Of a DNA stretch of 64,000 nucleotides, positions 12,470 through 24,288 are shown piece by piece. The translations under genes were made by a program, and so were the position numbers. How positions within the stretch are numbered: position 1 is the first letter of the stretch; the number at the start of each line of letters is the position of its first letter. A model generated the notes under the pieces. The model worked only from the letters and a program-made list of their open reading frames with translations, was not told the origin of the DNA and ran no database searches. This DNA is from Dillenia suffruticosa. Lineage: Eukaryota > Streptophyta > Magnoliopsida > Dilleniales > Dilleniaceae. The DNA lies in assembly GCA_033439265.1 (NCBI GenBank), contig JAVTVX010000020.1:11798001-11862000 (forward strand), read 5' to 3'.

Positions 12470-13457
12470 ACTTCTGCCATGTGGCTGCTACAACCACTAT
12501 CAACAATCCAGAACTCTTCCTCCTCTGAGGAGTTGTGGGTGTAGAAGAGCTACTCTGAGGGACCTTCTGCATTTTTTGTGAAGTTGGTTATATCATTCTT
12601 CTTCTTTGGGCAGTCTATCACCTTGTGTTCTGAATGCTTGCAGTTGGTGCATTGTCTAAACCAGGAATCATTGTTGTCATGGTTGTCTTTCTTGGAAATG
12701 GAGCAAGGAGAAGTGATCTTGTCATTGTTTCTTGGCCTGTCTTGATTTGATCCACCTATTCCATGTCCTTAACTTGATCATCATCCTCTTCTTTGTATCT
12801 GGTTGTTTCTTATCATTTTTTCTCCATCTTTCTTCTCAGAGAGATTCATCCTTGGTAGAAATGCTTGCTTCAAAGGCTGCTCAAATCTGTATAATGTTTT
12901 CTCATGGGGTTCAAGAGAGCCGAATAGTTCATACATGGTGACCTTAGAAAGATCTTGTGATATTTTGATAGCAGCAACAACAGATATTTTTGTGGCAAGG
13001 TTCTAAGGATTTTCTCAACAATCCTCTCCTCTTCAATACAATGACCATAGCTTTTAATTTGATTAACAGTTTCATATACTCAATTGAAGAAATCATTTGT
13101 CTTTCATTGACGGCAATTCAAATTCCCTCCACAGGTTCTGTAGTTTGTCAGAAACCACCTTCCTTGAACCCTGGAATTCCTTCTGCAAAATCTCCCATGC
13201 ATCCTTGGCCTTGTTAATGCTGATTCTTGGATAAATAGCCTTGCCAATGCCTGTTGAATGAAGTGGAGAGCACTGGCCTCTTTCTTTCTTTTTTTTTTTT
13301 GGTGTTGCTTCATGCATTTCCTTGCCCCAAAGATCTTGAGATGGCCCTCTTGTATTTGTTTCAATGCATTTCCTTGCCAAGCTTCATGAGAGTCACAATT
13401 GTAATGGCCCTCTTGTGGGTCATAGCAGGTGTATCTACAGCCTGTGTAACAGGCCAA
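12470..13457 (-). pseudogene. Copia Gag and protease (decayed, - strand)
   Basis: The Gag core is visible at 13093-13380 and, shifted in frame, at 13104-13457. The CCHC knuckle near 12600-12660 and the retropepsin DSG motif near 12500 follow in the usual Copia order. A lysine run around 13290, from an A-rich tract, lies at a frameshift. Confidence 0.75.
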
Positions 13458-13788
13458 TTGGTCGTAGTAGCAGCCGATTGGCTGTTAGGGTCCAATTTTT
13501 AGCTCCAATCAACTCATGTATTTCCCTAAAATTTGCTTCTATAGAATGGGCCGCTGAAGTATTGCATTTCCAAATGCATGAACAAAGTTTGGTATATATG
13601 ATGTTAGGGTAATTTGGTAAACTATGAGTGCCATAGACTTTTTAATTTTGAGAAAGGTTAATGCATCACAAGAAATAAGTGGAAGGATTAAGAAGAGAAC
13701 ACACAATTTCCTGTTTTCACTGTCAAGTTTCATTGTAGCTTTTCTATTTTTAATCAGGTTGTTTCTGATTTTTGTGCTGTAATATTAG

Positions 13789-16700
13789 GTGCTACCCATT
13801 TTCCCACGGCTTGTTGACCTTCCATTGGACAAGTTTCAAACAGCACTTGCTCACATACTCCAGGTGTGTGTCATGGCTTCATTATGTAGCTTATATCATT
13901 TTGTTTGTCGTCCATTTTTTAGCTCTTCTTTTCCTTTGTGTAGTTACAATCTAAATAAATGTGCAAATCCTACTTTGACCTCTGGGAATTTCCTTTCTTC
14001 CTCGTCTGTTCTTTTTCTGGGGTAGCAGCATTTGGATATTAGTTACTGCATTTATTGTATGTGTCTGGGATAAAGCACTCTGACTTTGAATGGCCTCATG
14101 AAATTTTGATACTACTGCTCTAAGTGGGTCATAGATGTGTATTTCAAGTTAATTTTTATGAACTGATCCTGGCTAGTAGGTGTGTGTTATTTCAAATAAA
14201 TCTTTATGAACTGATACTGATGGGGATGTGGTTGTGGTTGTGGTTGTTAAGCCAAGACTTGATTTACAATTTAAATTCCTTGTCTTTGTTGTAGTGTTCC
14301 AGTTTTTCTTGTGTCAAATTAGCCTCCATTGGAGAGGATGATTCAACTTATGCTTGTAACATACTAAATGTGCACAATAAATTGTATTTTTTTTTTTGAT
14401 TTGTCAGTTTCTGTGCCAAGTGCTGCTCAAAATTTGCAAAAGAAAAGAAAAATGATTCTGTACTTTGTGATGCAGGGTTCAGCTCACACTGGTCCAGCAT
14501 TAACACCAGCAGAAGTATTGGTTGCAATTCATGATATTAGTCCTGAGAAAGATGGTCTTGCACTTAAAAAGGCATGTTTCATATCCTGTATATTCATTGT
14601 TTAGTTGCAGAGAAGGCCGCAATTTCCCTTTCCCCTTAGTTCTCCTTGTGTTGAAATTTAACTTGATGTGCATGTTGAGTATGTTTAGTTTGTGAAGAGA
14701 AGACATGAAAATGCATTGAGGGCCTCTAACAAAGCAATTTAAAAAATGAAAAAAAAAATCAAAGAAGTATATGAAGCACACCTATTTGAAAACTGGAGCT
14801 GTATTGATATATAGTATCTTCTCAGATTTTAATGCTCACATGATATGGATCATATATTACACATCATTTTTCTTCCTTTCGAAGAAATTGCTAAGAAGAA
14901 TGCTTGTTGGATAATCATTGGATGGTCTAGAGATTTTATATCAGATAAATAAGCTTTTATTTGTTTGAAGATGCTTATTACTGTATTATTATTGTATCCA
15001 ACATTTCCATAATTTAACTTATCAGTGTGTCCATCTTGTGTTGTTTCCACATACATAGTTGTGTGTGTGTATCATTGGTTAAGGTTTTGTGCAAAGGTTT
15101 GATACTCCAACAAAAGTATTCTTTTTTATTATTTTGACCCTTATGCCCGAAGAACAGATCCAAGCAGCCTAGTCGCTTATGCTAGAAGAACAGATCCAAG
15201 CAGCCTACTTCACTAAGTGACATGGTCATGCTTTAAGAGGCCCTTATGGAGAAAGGGGATCATTTCATTAGTTTAGCTATGATAACGTATATTTTTCTCT
15301 CTGAAACTTTTCTGAGGAGGTGTTTGCTACTCTAATATATAACAAAAATTTTCTAGACATAGTTGTCAGTAGCATGTTTGTTTACAGTGCAGTGACTGGT
15401 GCCTGGTGATGTTGAATTTTTTATCCTATTAAAAAACAGAGGTGATGAATATCAGATGTTACTATTCTACCAATATCATATCAAATTTCATTGGTTCTAC
15501 TTGGAATTTTTTCCATCCATTTTCCAACTTATACATGTACTCTTTGTTAGCTTCTTATTAATATGAGTTTTCAGCAATCATGCTCTTTTTATCGTGTATG
15601 CACCGAGTCTCCATCTTTTGTCATGTAACTAACACCCATTTGCCATCTCTGCTTTCTTTCCTTTGTCCAAGGATATTCAGTGTGTACCATTTTCCAAACT
15701 TGGTTCCTTGGCACTCGAATCTTTCAAATAAAATTTATCTCCTCCCTGTGTGGGGCATGTTTGATGGAGGGGAAGGGAAAAGGGGGAAATGTTAGTAAAA
15801 TAACACTAAGCACCTTCAGTTTTAAGTTAGCATATCTCATATTTTTGCACCATAGGGGAATGTTTCCTTCTTGGGAAAGGGTACTATGTTGTGTAATCCA
15901 TAAGTAGGGTAGTCAATACTCTTTTACCTCTCTCCCCCTTTTATTGCACAAATATCTATATATGTGACACATAAATATGTGAATCATGGGCCATATTTTT
16001 TGTTACCACTCTATCCTTGCCCCGCATCCCCCCCCCAAAAAAAAACCTTAATACCAAGCATTAATTCAGTGGTTAGCCCTTATTAATACTTATATTATTC
16101 CTTAGAAGACCAGCTGGTCTGACATCCCTGTTCATATCCAACACTGTCTATTACAGAGCCATCAAAAAGAACTGGTGATGATTTTCTCTAATGTACTTAA
16201 GTTTCCTTGATGGATGATTTGTTTCAAGCCTTTAAGCCAAGTGCAACTAAATTGTCATGATAGAAAGCCTCATTTCAATATTGTAACTCCAGCAATTATT
16301 GAGGCTAAAGGACATTACCCACCATCTTGAAAACATCCTCTCCTCTTTCCAGACCATATTTGGCCATCAGTCTAGGCCACTAATTATCCTCTGCTTCTGT
16401 AAGGTCTTTGGATAAAGCTAAATATCTTATTTGGGCACATTGCAGTTGTATGACAATCACAACACAGCTGCACCGATACTATCATGGAGCGTAAATTTAT
16501 ATTCATTTCCTATCACTCATGACAACCTAAACTGTTACATTGTGATCACGTTTTTGATCCATGGAGTCCTATGTTTGTTGTCCTTCAGTTAGTTTTGCAC
16601 ATTTGGATGCACTTGAAGCATCATAAATTTCTTTTCTGAATGCCACTTTTCGTTGAACAGATGAACCTTTACCACCTTGTAAGCTTCTAAAACCTTTCAA

Positions 16701-16863
16701 TGATAGGATCCAAAGTACATGTTTAAACTTGCTGGTCAACAATAAAGTTCAAAGTAGAAATATTCAAAATGCTATTCCTTAGTGCTCCTTTCTGTATTCT
16801 GACAATATTATCCTATCTAAGAAATATGCTCAACGCAACCTGCGGCACAGGCTGGTGTTAAAA

Positions 16864-16905
<42 letters not shown>

Positions 16906-19900
16906 TCACCATCAATCCTGCCCTCTGTGAGCTCATCTTTTCTAAATCTAGTTTAAGATGCAATAATCCAAACTTAGAAACGGATATCATGGGTTTAGAA
17001 TTTGATGCATATGTGTCCTAAGATAAAATTGCATCATCTGCGAACAAATTGTGAGAACTTGATGCACTCCATTTCTCAACCCAACGCATTCAAACAGCAA
17101 CCTGTGTTTCATGCTCAGTAGCCCTCCATCCAGTTAAAGATGAAGCAGTTAAAGATCTCTCTGCATAAGATCCTGGGAAGGTCTGGAGTAGAAAGTAACT
17201 AAATAGATGGGCTTTTATTAGTAAGGATAGAGAACCTTGGCCTGATGTGAATTTCACAACCATTTAGGTTTACGGAACTAGTACACTTGTTCTCACTCAT
17301 GTGGCATCATTCTGAGATATAATGGGTGTGCAAAATCTTCTTGTGCTTGACCTTCATACAAGTTCTAACTAACTTAAGCAGTTCATTCCCGGTACTTGGA
17401 TCATTTATGGATTTGAATATATGGTGCAGTTTTTTCTTTTTGTGTCAAATGTGCAAACCATGAACCGTTGACTCGATTGGATTTTTATTTATTTCTTTCT
17501 TTGTTTTTTTTTTTGGAAGTTAATTTTGTGCAGATTACATGCATTAAGAAGTTTCAAACTTTCTCAGCTGCGGTTTTCCTTTTTCCCAGATAACAGATGC
17601 TTGTTCAGCTTGTTTTGAGCAACGTACAGTTTTCACACAGCAGGTTCTGGCAAGGGCCCTGAATCAGATGGTATGTATTATTATCTCTGTGAACAGATCT
17701 GAGTTCTGCGTGCTGTTTTCCTATCATACCTAACATTGAATATTCCTTTCAGGTTGACCAAGTTCCTTTACCTCTGCTATTTATGCGAACAGTAATTCAA
17801 GCTATTGATGCTTTTCCTACTCTGGTAACTTCATTTCTTTATATTCTGTGTATTTTGGCTGCATGTTTAATGCCCAGCTTTAGTATAAATGTATGCTTGG
17901 GAGTACAAGTAGTAGATGTGGAACAATGTCAGCATTATGGTGCAAAAGTTTGTCTTTAGAAGTCAGATCTCTAATCTATCTGTGTCAAAATTGTGGTCAG
18001 ATGCTTGTCTCTTGCCTTTATCTGAAGCAACATATGCTTATGTATTACTCCCACCATCTCATTTTAAGCAATAAAGTTACCAGAATACACATAAGAAAAA
18101 ATTATTTATTGCTTTGACTTTATTTGTTAAAAGTCATTTTCTTCCAAAAATATCCCTAGATCTACTTATTTCATCAACTTTTAGGGGTAAAATAGTACTT
18201 TTTTGTCAATTATATTGACTAACTACCAAATGACACTTATATGGAGACAACAAAAAGTAAAAAAAAAAAATGTCATTTAAAGTGGGATGGAGGGAGTAGC
18301 TAACTATTATGGAAGTAGAAAATATTGGAGAATCAGCCACGAATGTGATATTTACATTTTCAAATACACTCCAATTCATTTATTTGGTGTTTCCTTCAAT
18401 TTAATTTACTTAGGCTTGCCACTGGTACTATGTGATACTTTTTGGATCCCTGGCTGCTTCTTGGTTAGTTTGGGGAAGAACAATATGGTTTTTTTTTTTT
18501 TGGGGGGGGGGGAAGCAATCACTTTTAAGTTATTTTTGGAATCCTATCCCTTTATTCATTATTTTTTGTGTTGTTGATTTGTGTATATGTATATATATAT
18601 ATATATATATTTTCCTGTTTTTCTCCTGCTTTTTTATCTGTCTGTGCCAATCTTCTCTTAGTTCATGTTCCTTTCTGACCCTTTCTGTACTTATGGCTAC
18701 AAAAATGGAGAGAGATTTAAAATAAAAAAAATTGATCTATTTCGTTAAGTACATGACTTTAGAACTAATTTTTTTTTTTGTTCTAAATACTATACATTGA
18801 TATCAAATGGGAGATGGTGGAATTTGACATAATGGTCTTAAGATAGAATTTTAAATTTTGGATTTTGATATCAGCCAATGTAAGACAACTAGCCAATCGA
18901 TTTTCTGCATTGGTAGTTCTAGGGGGATTGCTGGGGTAAGGTGAAACAGAAATATGCTCTTTCTTCCATTTGCTATAACTGTGGGATTTTTTTCCCAAAT
19001 TTTTCTTATATTTCTGTGTCTGTATGTATTGAAAATGAGATTTATGCAGCGGCATGCAACATCTTTAGTCTTTCCTAACACGGTTGCTTTAGGTTGATTT
19101 TGTGATGGAGATACTGTCCAAGCTAGTGCGCAAACAGGTATTTTTTCTCTCTTTTATATTTTGCTTCCAGTATTATATGTCGTTAGCAGATGAATAATGT
19201 TGCTTGAAAAAGAGGTAGATCTTTACATGCTGTTATTGCAGGTCTGGAGGATGCCAAAACTGTGGGTAGGTTTCTTGAAATGCGTGTTCCAAACACAGCC
19301 GCATTCTTTCCATGTATTGCTGCAGGTTGTTGTCTATCCACATAAATGGAAGTTTGCCTTGCCTAGCTGAAAATTTATGTTACACACTCCTGTTTATTGC
19401 TTGCAGTTACCACCACCACAGCTAGAAAGTGCTCTCAACAAATATTCTAATCTCAGAGGTCCCCTTGCAGCTTTTGCCAGCCAGCTGGCTGTAAGAAATT
19501 CACTACCTAGGTATGCCCTTTCTGATAAATATAACTATGTTAATGCCTTCTTGCTTTCCCTACTTCTCTTGTGTAGCTAATGATTCGGATATATTGCTTA
19601 GTGGTTTCCACATAATTATTCCAATTTTCATTGATTTCATCAAAACATCTAAAATCTTGATGCTCTTATGGCATGACAATATGTGTAGGTATCATTGTGA
19701 ATTATCTCTACTCATCGGAGTGGTCATAAGTTAGGCGTGGAAGTTTGTGGAGGAAGGTTTAAGTCAGATTCTTGCTTAACTGAATAGTTTGGAACATACC
19801 ACTAGGATAAGTGGATGGCTCAATAGAAGTTTAAAAAAATAATAAAAAATTAATATTGCTCTTTGGATTATAACAAATCACTACCAGACAATAATCCTAT

Positions 19901-21609
19901 TAAATGTACAGCACACTCAATATTGATGCATCCCTCAATAATTCTTGAAGGGGGAAATTTTTTTTTCCTTTTTGCGTAGCTTTGGAGAATGTAGATAAAG
20001 TAGAGCCTAGTACTAGTTAATTAATATCAGAATTCTTTTTCTTCTCACGTGTACAAGTTGCTGAATGCACTCAAAACGAGCAAGATGGATGATCAATAAA
20101 CTGATCTTCTCTTTTTAATTATATTAATTTTTATCTTATTCACATCCTATATCTACTGTAATAGTGGGTGGAATCAGTAGAAGAAAATAAAAGAATAAAT
20201 AAAGATTACTCAAGTTGTTGGAGATCTCGATTTTGATTCCTGGAAAAAAAATGGAACTGCAGAAGTTGTGTTTATTCTATTCTTAGGAAATGCTATTTGA
20301 ACAAGTCTATTTCTTGTTACCCAATTGAGGTTAGGAATTGACACTTGTTGTAAGCATGGCATGTGATATGTAGTTGTATAACAAGTTTGGAATGAACGTT
20401 TTGTCTGTGTTTGTGTTCTGTAACATCAGAAGAGGAACATAAGATGGGCTTTATAGTATAATTTCTTATGTTCATTGATGTGGCCCCATCGTATTCTCAT
20501 ATTAATGCCAGAGTGAAGTTTGTGGGTTTTTGGTCCCTCTGAGACAGCCTCCATAATTTTCATGCCCTTTTATTGAATGAGAAATTAAATGATGGAATAT
20601 CTGAGTCTTCCTTTTTCCTTAGCAAAATGTGAAAGATTAGAGCACCGAACAACCCATTCTATCCTTCTGATAAAGAGGATAAAAGTTTGCTACTTTTTTC
20701 TTGTCCTAGCAACCTGACTGCCATTACAGTGAGACTATCTCCCGTTCAACTTTTATATGGCTAGTCATCATATGCTACTGTGGTGGTTGACTCAGTAAGG
20801 CTGTCTGATCTACCTTTCTATTTTTTAGCAAAATTTATCGTGTGCCTTGAAGGTTTCTATCTGGGCTTGATTATCTTGGCCGGAAGGATCTGGGAATGGT
20901 CAAGTTGCTAACTTATGACCTTCACATGATTACTTGGTGCCTTAGCTTACTACTATTCCCCTCCACCAGGGGATGTCATAGCATCTGACTCGAAAGTTGT
21001 TCCCTGAACTTCTAATTCTATAACATTTTCAACTCTGCATTTATACAATTCAATTTGTAAAACATCAACAAAGTTTTGGTTTTTATGCATGATGCCTTTA
21101 AGGACATGACATTTCATGTTTTGAACCAAAATAAATAAATAAATAAATAATATAATATAATAATCTCTGAAAATGTGATGCAACAATAAGGTCAAATATT
21201 GTTGGAACAGACATTGAACTTAAAAACAAGGAAGTTAGAGGGCATGACCACAAAATGTCCAATTTCAGGTGGATTTCAAATTAATTTGCTTGCTCCTACT
21301 CATGAGGAGAGGCACATGTGCATGTGGAGGACAGGATATCTTGATGAGATTTTCTTCAAACTGTGTGTGCTGTAGTGTTTTCTTTTGGTGGGGGGGGGGG
21401 TTTAGGGGGTTCCTACATGCATTCTACTCTCTTTGTTCCCTTGGATTATGTTTAAAGTGATTTAATATAGTTCTGAATTTGCATTGGTCAGGTCAGCACT
21501 TGTAGTTCTTGGTCTTGCGAATGAATCACATGTGCAGCAGTCATATCTTTCATCCTCTTTGCATGCTTCCGAGATGGGCTCTTCAGTTCATGGAGCAACA
21601 TTAACATGA
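13789..21609 (+). CDS. symplekin/Pta1-like protein, C-terminal exons
   Basis: Eight exons encode the last 224 residues: 13789-13863, 14476-14571, 17590-17670, 17753-17824, 19093-19137, 19242-19325, 19407-19510 and 21492-21609 (TGA). Phases fit throughout: all introns are phase 0 except the last, which splits an Arg codon. The protein matches the symplekin C-terminal domain ([92 protein letters not shown]). Symplekin is the scaffold of the nuclear cleavage/polyadenylation machinery. In Arabidopsis the family includes ESP4 (At5g01400) and, as I recall, the At1g27590/At1g27595 locus. The tail after the domain is short (about 40 residues). Second intron: GC donor. The first exon here starts at an acceptor (ATATTAG), so the gene continues upstream, but no further exon is recognisable to the left. 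It may be a gene with a huge intron or a 5'-truncated copy. Confidence 0.88.
15140..15211. repeat. 36-bp tandem duplication in an intron
   Basis: Units 15140-15175 and 15176-15211 share GAAGAACAGATCCAAGCAGC and differ at a few bases around CTTATGCCC versus CTTATGCTA. There is no coding meaning, because it lies inside the GC-AG intron. Confidence 0.85.
16863..16905. repeat. ATA/TAA trinucleotide microsatellite
   Basis: About fourteen consecutive AAT/ATA units lie inside the symplekin-like intron. This is a simple-sequence tract, likely length-polymorphic. Confidence 0.95.
18048..18296. mobile_element. Stowaway (Tc1/mariner-type) MITE in a symplekin-like intron
   Basis: The left end CTCCCACCATCTCATTTTAA and the reverse complement of the right end CTCCCTCCATCCCACTTTAA are the hallmark Stowaway terminal inverted repeat. 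A TA dinucleotide flanks each end (18046-18047 and 18297-18298). The 249-bp interior is AT-rich and non-coding. It lies between the exons ending at 17824 and starting at 19093. Confidence 0.9.
18583..18610. repeat. TA dinucleotide microsatellite
   Basis: Alternating TA run inside the same intron, preceded by GTGTATATG. It follows a T13-G11 homopolymer pair at 18489-18512. Confidence 0.9.
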
Positions 21610-22140
21610 CAAAACCGTGTAGCTCCATATTTCAACAGGTGCCCAATATCTTAGAATTCAAGGGTCATCCCTAGTCTGCCCCTGCACATCAAGTCACGAG
21701 GAGAGCAGATATGGATTAGCTGCGTGTAGAGCAGCTGGTTGCCTTGTTGCTTAATGGTTGCAAGTCCTAGCGATGGGGATGGAGTTTGATTGACCATGGC
21801 AACATTTGGGTGGTTCGAAGAATTGGCTTAAAGAATCACCACAGTCAATTAGGTCCATGAGAAATGTAATATATGTATAATTTCGACAACTTTTTCCCTT
21901 TTCGGTTAGATGATTTCATTCAGCTCCTGTCCAAGCCAGGCTTTCGAGAATAAATAAGCTTGTGAGGTGGGAATGTATTGGAAGGCAACAGACGGTTGAA
22001 GTCAAGAAAGGGTCCCACGTTTTGTTCAGAAGGTGCTTAATGTCATAAAACCAGACAATGTGGAGCTTCTTTTCCACATGGGTGTAATTGATGCACCTTT
22101 TCATGTAACAATTAATTTGTTCTAATTCAATTGCCTAAGA
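21610..22140 (+). other. probable 3' UTR of the symplekin-like gene
   Basis: The sequence after the TGA is non-coding. A canonical AATAAA lies at 21949-21954 (GAGAATAAATAAG), a reasonable polyadenylation signal about 340 bases past the stop. A CAG/GT-type site at about 21637 (CAACAGGTGCCC) could mark a UTR intron boundary. The transcript end cannot be fixed from sequence alone. Confidence 0.5.
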
Positions 22141-23640
22141 AAAAAAAAATGAAATGAAAAAAACTTATTTGCCTTGAACTTTTGCTTGGACAGAATGGAG
22201 GGGATTTGGATCCAGAAAGTCAATGTTGGGGGCTGTATGAAAAACTGGGGGGCGATTGAAAGTAATATCGAAAGGATGTAACAGAAATATCAATAACTAC
22301 TAAGAATTTCTCAATATTTGGGGTCTGAGGTTCCTTTTGGATCCCTTCCTATATGCATCCAAACGAATCGTGTTTGCACGATGATAGTGTTTGTCTGTGA
22401 TTCATTTGGCTAGTGTTTTTGGTCTTTTGGTTTTTGTTTTTGTTTTTTTTGTTTTTTTTTTTTGTATTTTTTTTGGGGACAATCATATGGCTTGTTAAAC
22501 GAGCTTTAGACAATATGTCCTTGTACATTTTAGAACAAAGAAGATTGTTAAAATTTGAATTACCGATGCTAGATGAAAATAATTCTAATTAGGGATTGCA
22601 AAAATTCTCTATTTGTTTCCCGTGCCATTTAAAATTAGTTTTAAATTCTTATTTTTTATTGAAAAATGATCTTTTTTAACTGTTCATACTTATGATTGAA
22701 CGAAAATACCCTCGTTAGATGATAAAATGTGAGAACATCTCCATCAGAAGAATTAAAGTAATGCAAGTTTTGGCAGTGGTGATAAAAGCTACTTCGCGAG
22801 TGAAGGACCTGCTGAAGAGAGAGAGAGAGGTATTCCCGTATATTATTTTGTTTTCTTTTGGTATGCTCGTGTATGTGCATGTCTTGCAGATGTTGGTTGA
22901 AAGGGTTAGCAATTGAGGTACTCTGAGATTAGCACAGCAACTTGGAGCTGTTTTTGGGGAAATGTTGGAGGAAGTAGTAGTTTGAATTTGTATTATGGGT
23001 ACTGGTGAAATACGCAACCAAGCTTTCTATTGCCTGGTTTAGCTTATGACATTTTTAGTGTGTTCCTTTCAGCATATAACTCTGCTAATTCTTTTTTTTG
23101 GTGGGGGCGGGGGGGGTATGCTCCCTTAGTTTTTGGTAAGCACTGCTAATTCTTTGGTACTATTATCAGCTGCCTCTTGTTGGTATCTTTTCTTCAACTC
23201 TCCTACTTGTTCCTTCTTTGCTGTTGAGAGGATTGTATTGAAGTTCTGTTGTTGGTCATTTTTGCATCCACTAAATTCTTCAGATGCATATAGCAAGTCT
23301 TGTTGTACTCCAAAACTGCTCTTTCCACCCGCGTGATCCATGACTATATAACAGTTTGTTTTAAATAGATTTTCTTGCATGATGTGGCAATCTTTGCTTC
23401 CCAAACGGCATCAACATATAAGAGTTATTTTTCTGAAGCCAATTATCATACCCTTCGCATCAGTGAATCTCCTCTCATTTTGACAAATAATAATCTGGAA
23501 TAGTACTCTTGAAAATAGTTCAAACATTTAATATTGTATTGGAAATGTTAGGGGTTATTGAAAATAGTTTTATAGATTAATTTCTTCTTGTCAAAGCAGC
23601 AGAGAGTAGATTTCTCTTTTTTAACATCTATGAGTGCTGG
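22141..23640. other. intergenic DNA with no recognised gene
   Basis: The stretch contains long T-runs (22440-22480), a short GA repeat (22816-22830) and a small poly(A)-tailed insertion at 23095-23142. A 92-residue - strand open frame at 23126-23404 has a Lys/Gln/Glu-rich end but matches nothing I recognise, so I do not call it a gene. Confidence 0.4.
23095..23142 (-). mobile_element. 48-bp poly(A)-tailed micro-retroposon with TSD
   Basis: A 13-bp direct repeat CTGCTAATTCTTT flanks the insert (23082-23094 and 23143-23155). The insert starts with T and GGTGGGGGCGG, so on the - strand it is a short unique piece ending CCCCCACC followed by an A-run. This is the expected structure of a severely 5'-truncated LINE or SINE copy. 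Confidence 0.6.
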
Positions 23641-23644
23641 TGCA

Positions 23645-24095
23645 GTGGCAAAAATGGTCTACCAAGAATGAGCAATGCAGCTATATGGACCTTGATATTA
23701 AGCACCATAAAGTTGATTAAGAAATAGAATGAACCGACCAGAACTATCATGTTTTCCACGACTCGCTTGGGTGTTTTTATCTCTGGATGGCTAGTTGAAT
23801 CCGCATATCCATCTTCTTCAAATTCCCAATTTTCAGCTTAAAATACATAGATGAGGGCATTAGATTCACGCTCGCACCAACATTACATAAAGAATTATCA
23901 AATGAAAAGCATACTAAAGTGTAAAAATTATAGAAAGTCCCCACAACTGTCAATTTAGGTGGGATTCGTCTTTGAGGAATTGTACACCACACTCCTTGGT
24001 AAGCACCATCATGTTGACCGCCTCCAACTTCTTCTTACCAGAGAGGATCTCCTTCATAAATTTGGGGTAGTTCGACATTTGCAGAAATGTTTCAT
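23645..24095 (-). pseudogene. Athila/Tat-like Gypsy protease fragment
   Basis: On the - strand there is a QMSNYPKFMKEIL-type segment, then PPKLTVVGTFYNF, then the retropepsin region CNVGASVNLMPSSMYFKL, then KRVVENMIVLVG and LILGRPFLP. This order is characteristic of the protease region of Athila-type Gypsy elements. The active site reads NVGA where DLGA is usual, so the catalytic Asp is lost. A frameshift lies near 23990. No RT, integrase or LTR of this element is seen nearby. Confidence 0.8.
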
Positions 24096-24288
24096 GCAAT
24101 GGGATGTTTACTTGCACTATTTAAGCATAGTAAATTTTTTAAAATATGTCAAGTTGCTGTAGCCTAAATTTTTTAGGATAGGGAATGGAAACCAAGACCG
24201 CTACCCTATGTGGATTACCCTCCATGGCAGTCGCCACATTTTTTTTTTTTTTTTTTTTTTTTTGGTGAGATACAAAGAAAACAGCCCC

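Larger units (their letters stand above)
11041..13500 (-). mobile_element. Copia retrotransposon remnant (gag to start of RT), opposite orientation
   Basis: Read leftward: Gag (UBN2-type) at 13380-12880, including KAKDAWEILQKEFQGS; a zinc knuckle (CTNCKHSEHKVIDC) near 12650; retropepsin (WIVDSGCSSHM) near 12500; GAG-pre-integrase and integrase at 12077-11319; then the start of RT near 11060. Stops and frameshifts are frequent. Neither LTR is recognised. The left end is cut by the + strand Copia LTR at 11040. The right end lies only about 290 bp before a symplekin-like exon. Confidence 0.85.
14572..17589 (+). other. intron with non-canonical GC-AG ends in the symplekin-like gene
   Basis: The exon ending at 14571 reads ...CTTAAAAAG and is followed by GCATGT. 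The acceptor is TTTTCCCAG at 17581-17589. Using GC at 14572 keeps phase 0 and joins KK to ITDAC as in the family. The nearest GT (14576) would shift the frame. GC-AG introns are a known minority class in plants. The 3-kb intron also holds a 36-bp duplication and an ATA microsatellite. Confidence 0.8.

Noticed and set aside
23126-23404. 92-residue - strand frame with Lys/Gln/Glu-rich end
   Set aside because: It overlaps the poly(A)-tailed micro-insertion, matches no family I know, and lies in intergenic DNA.
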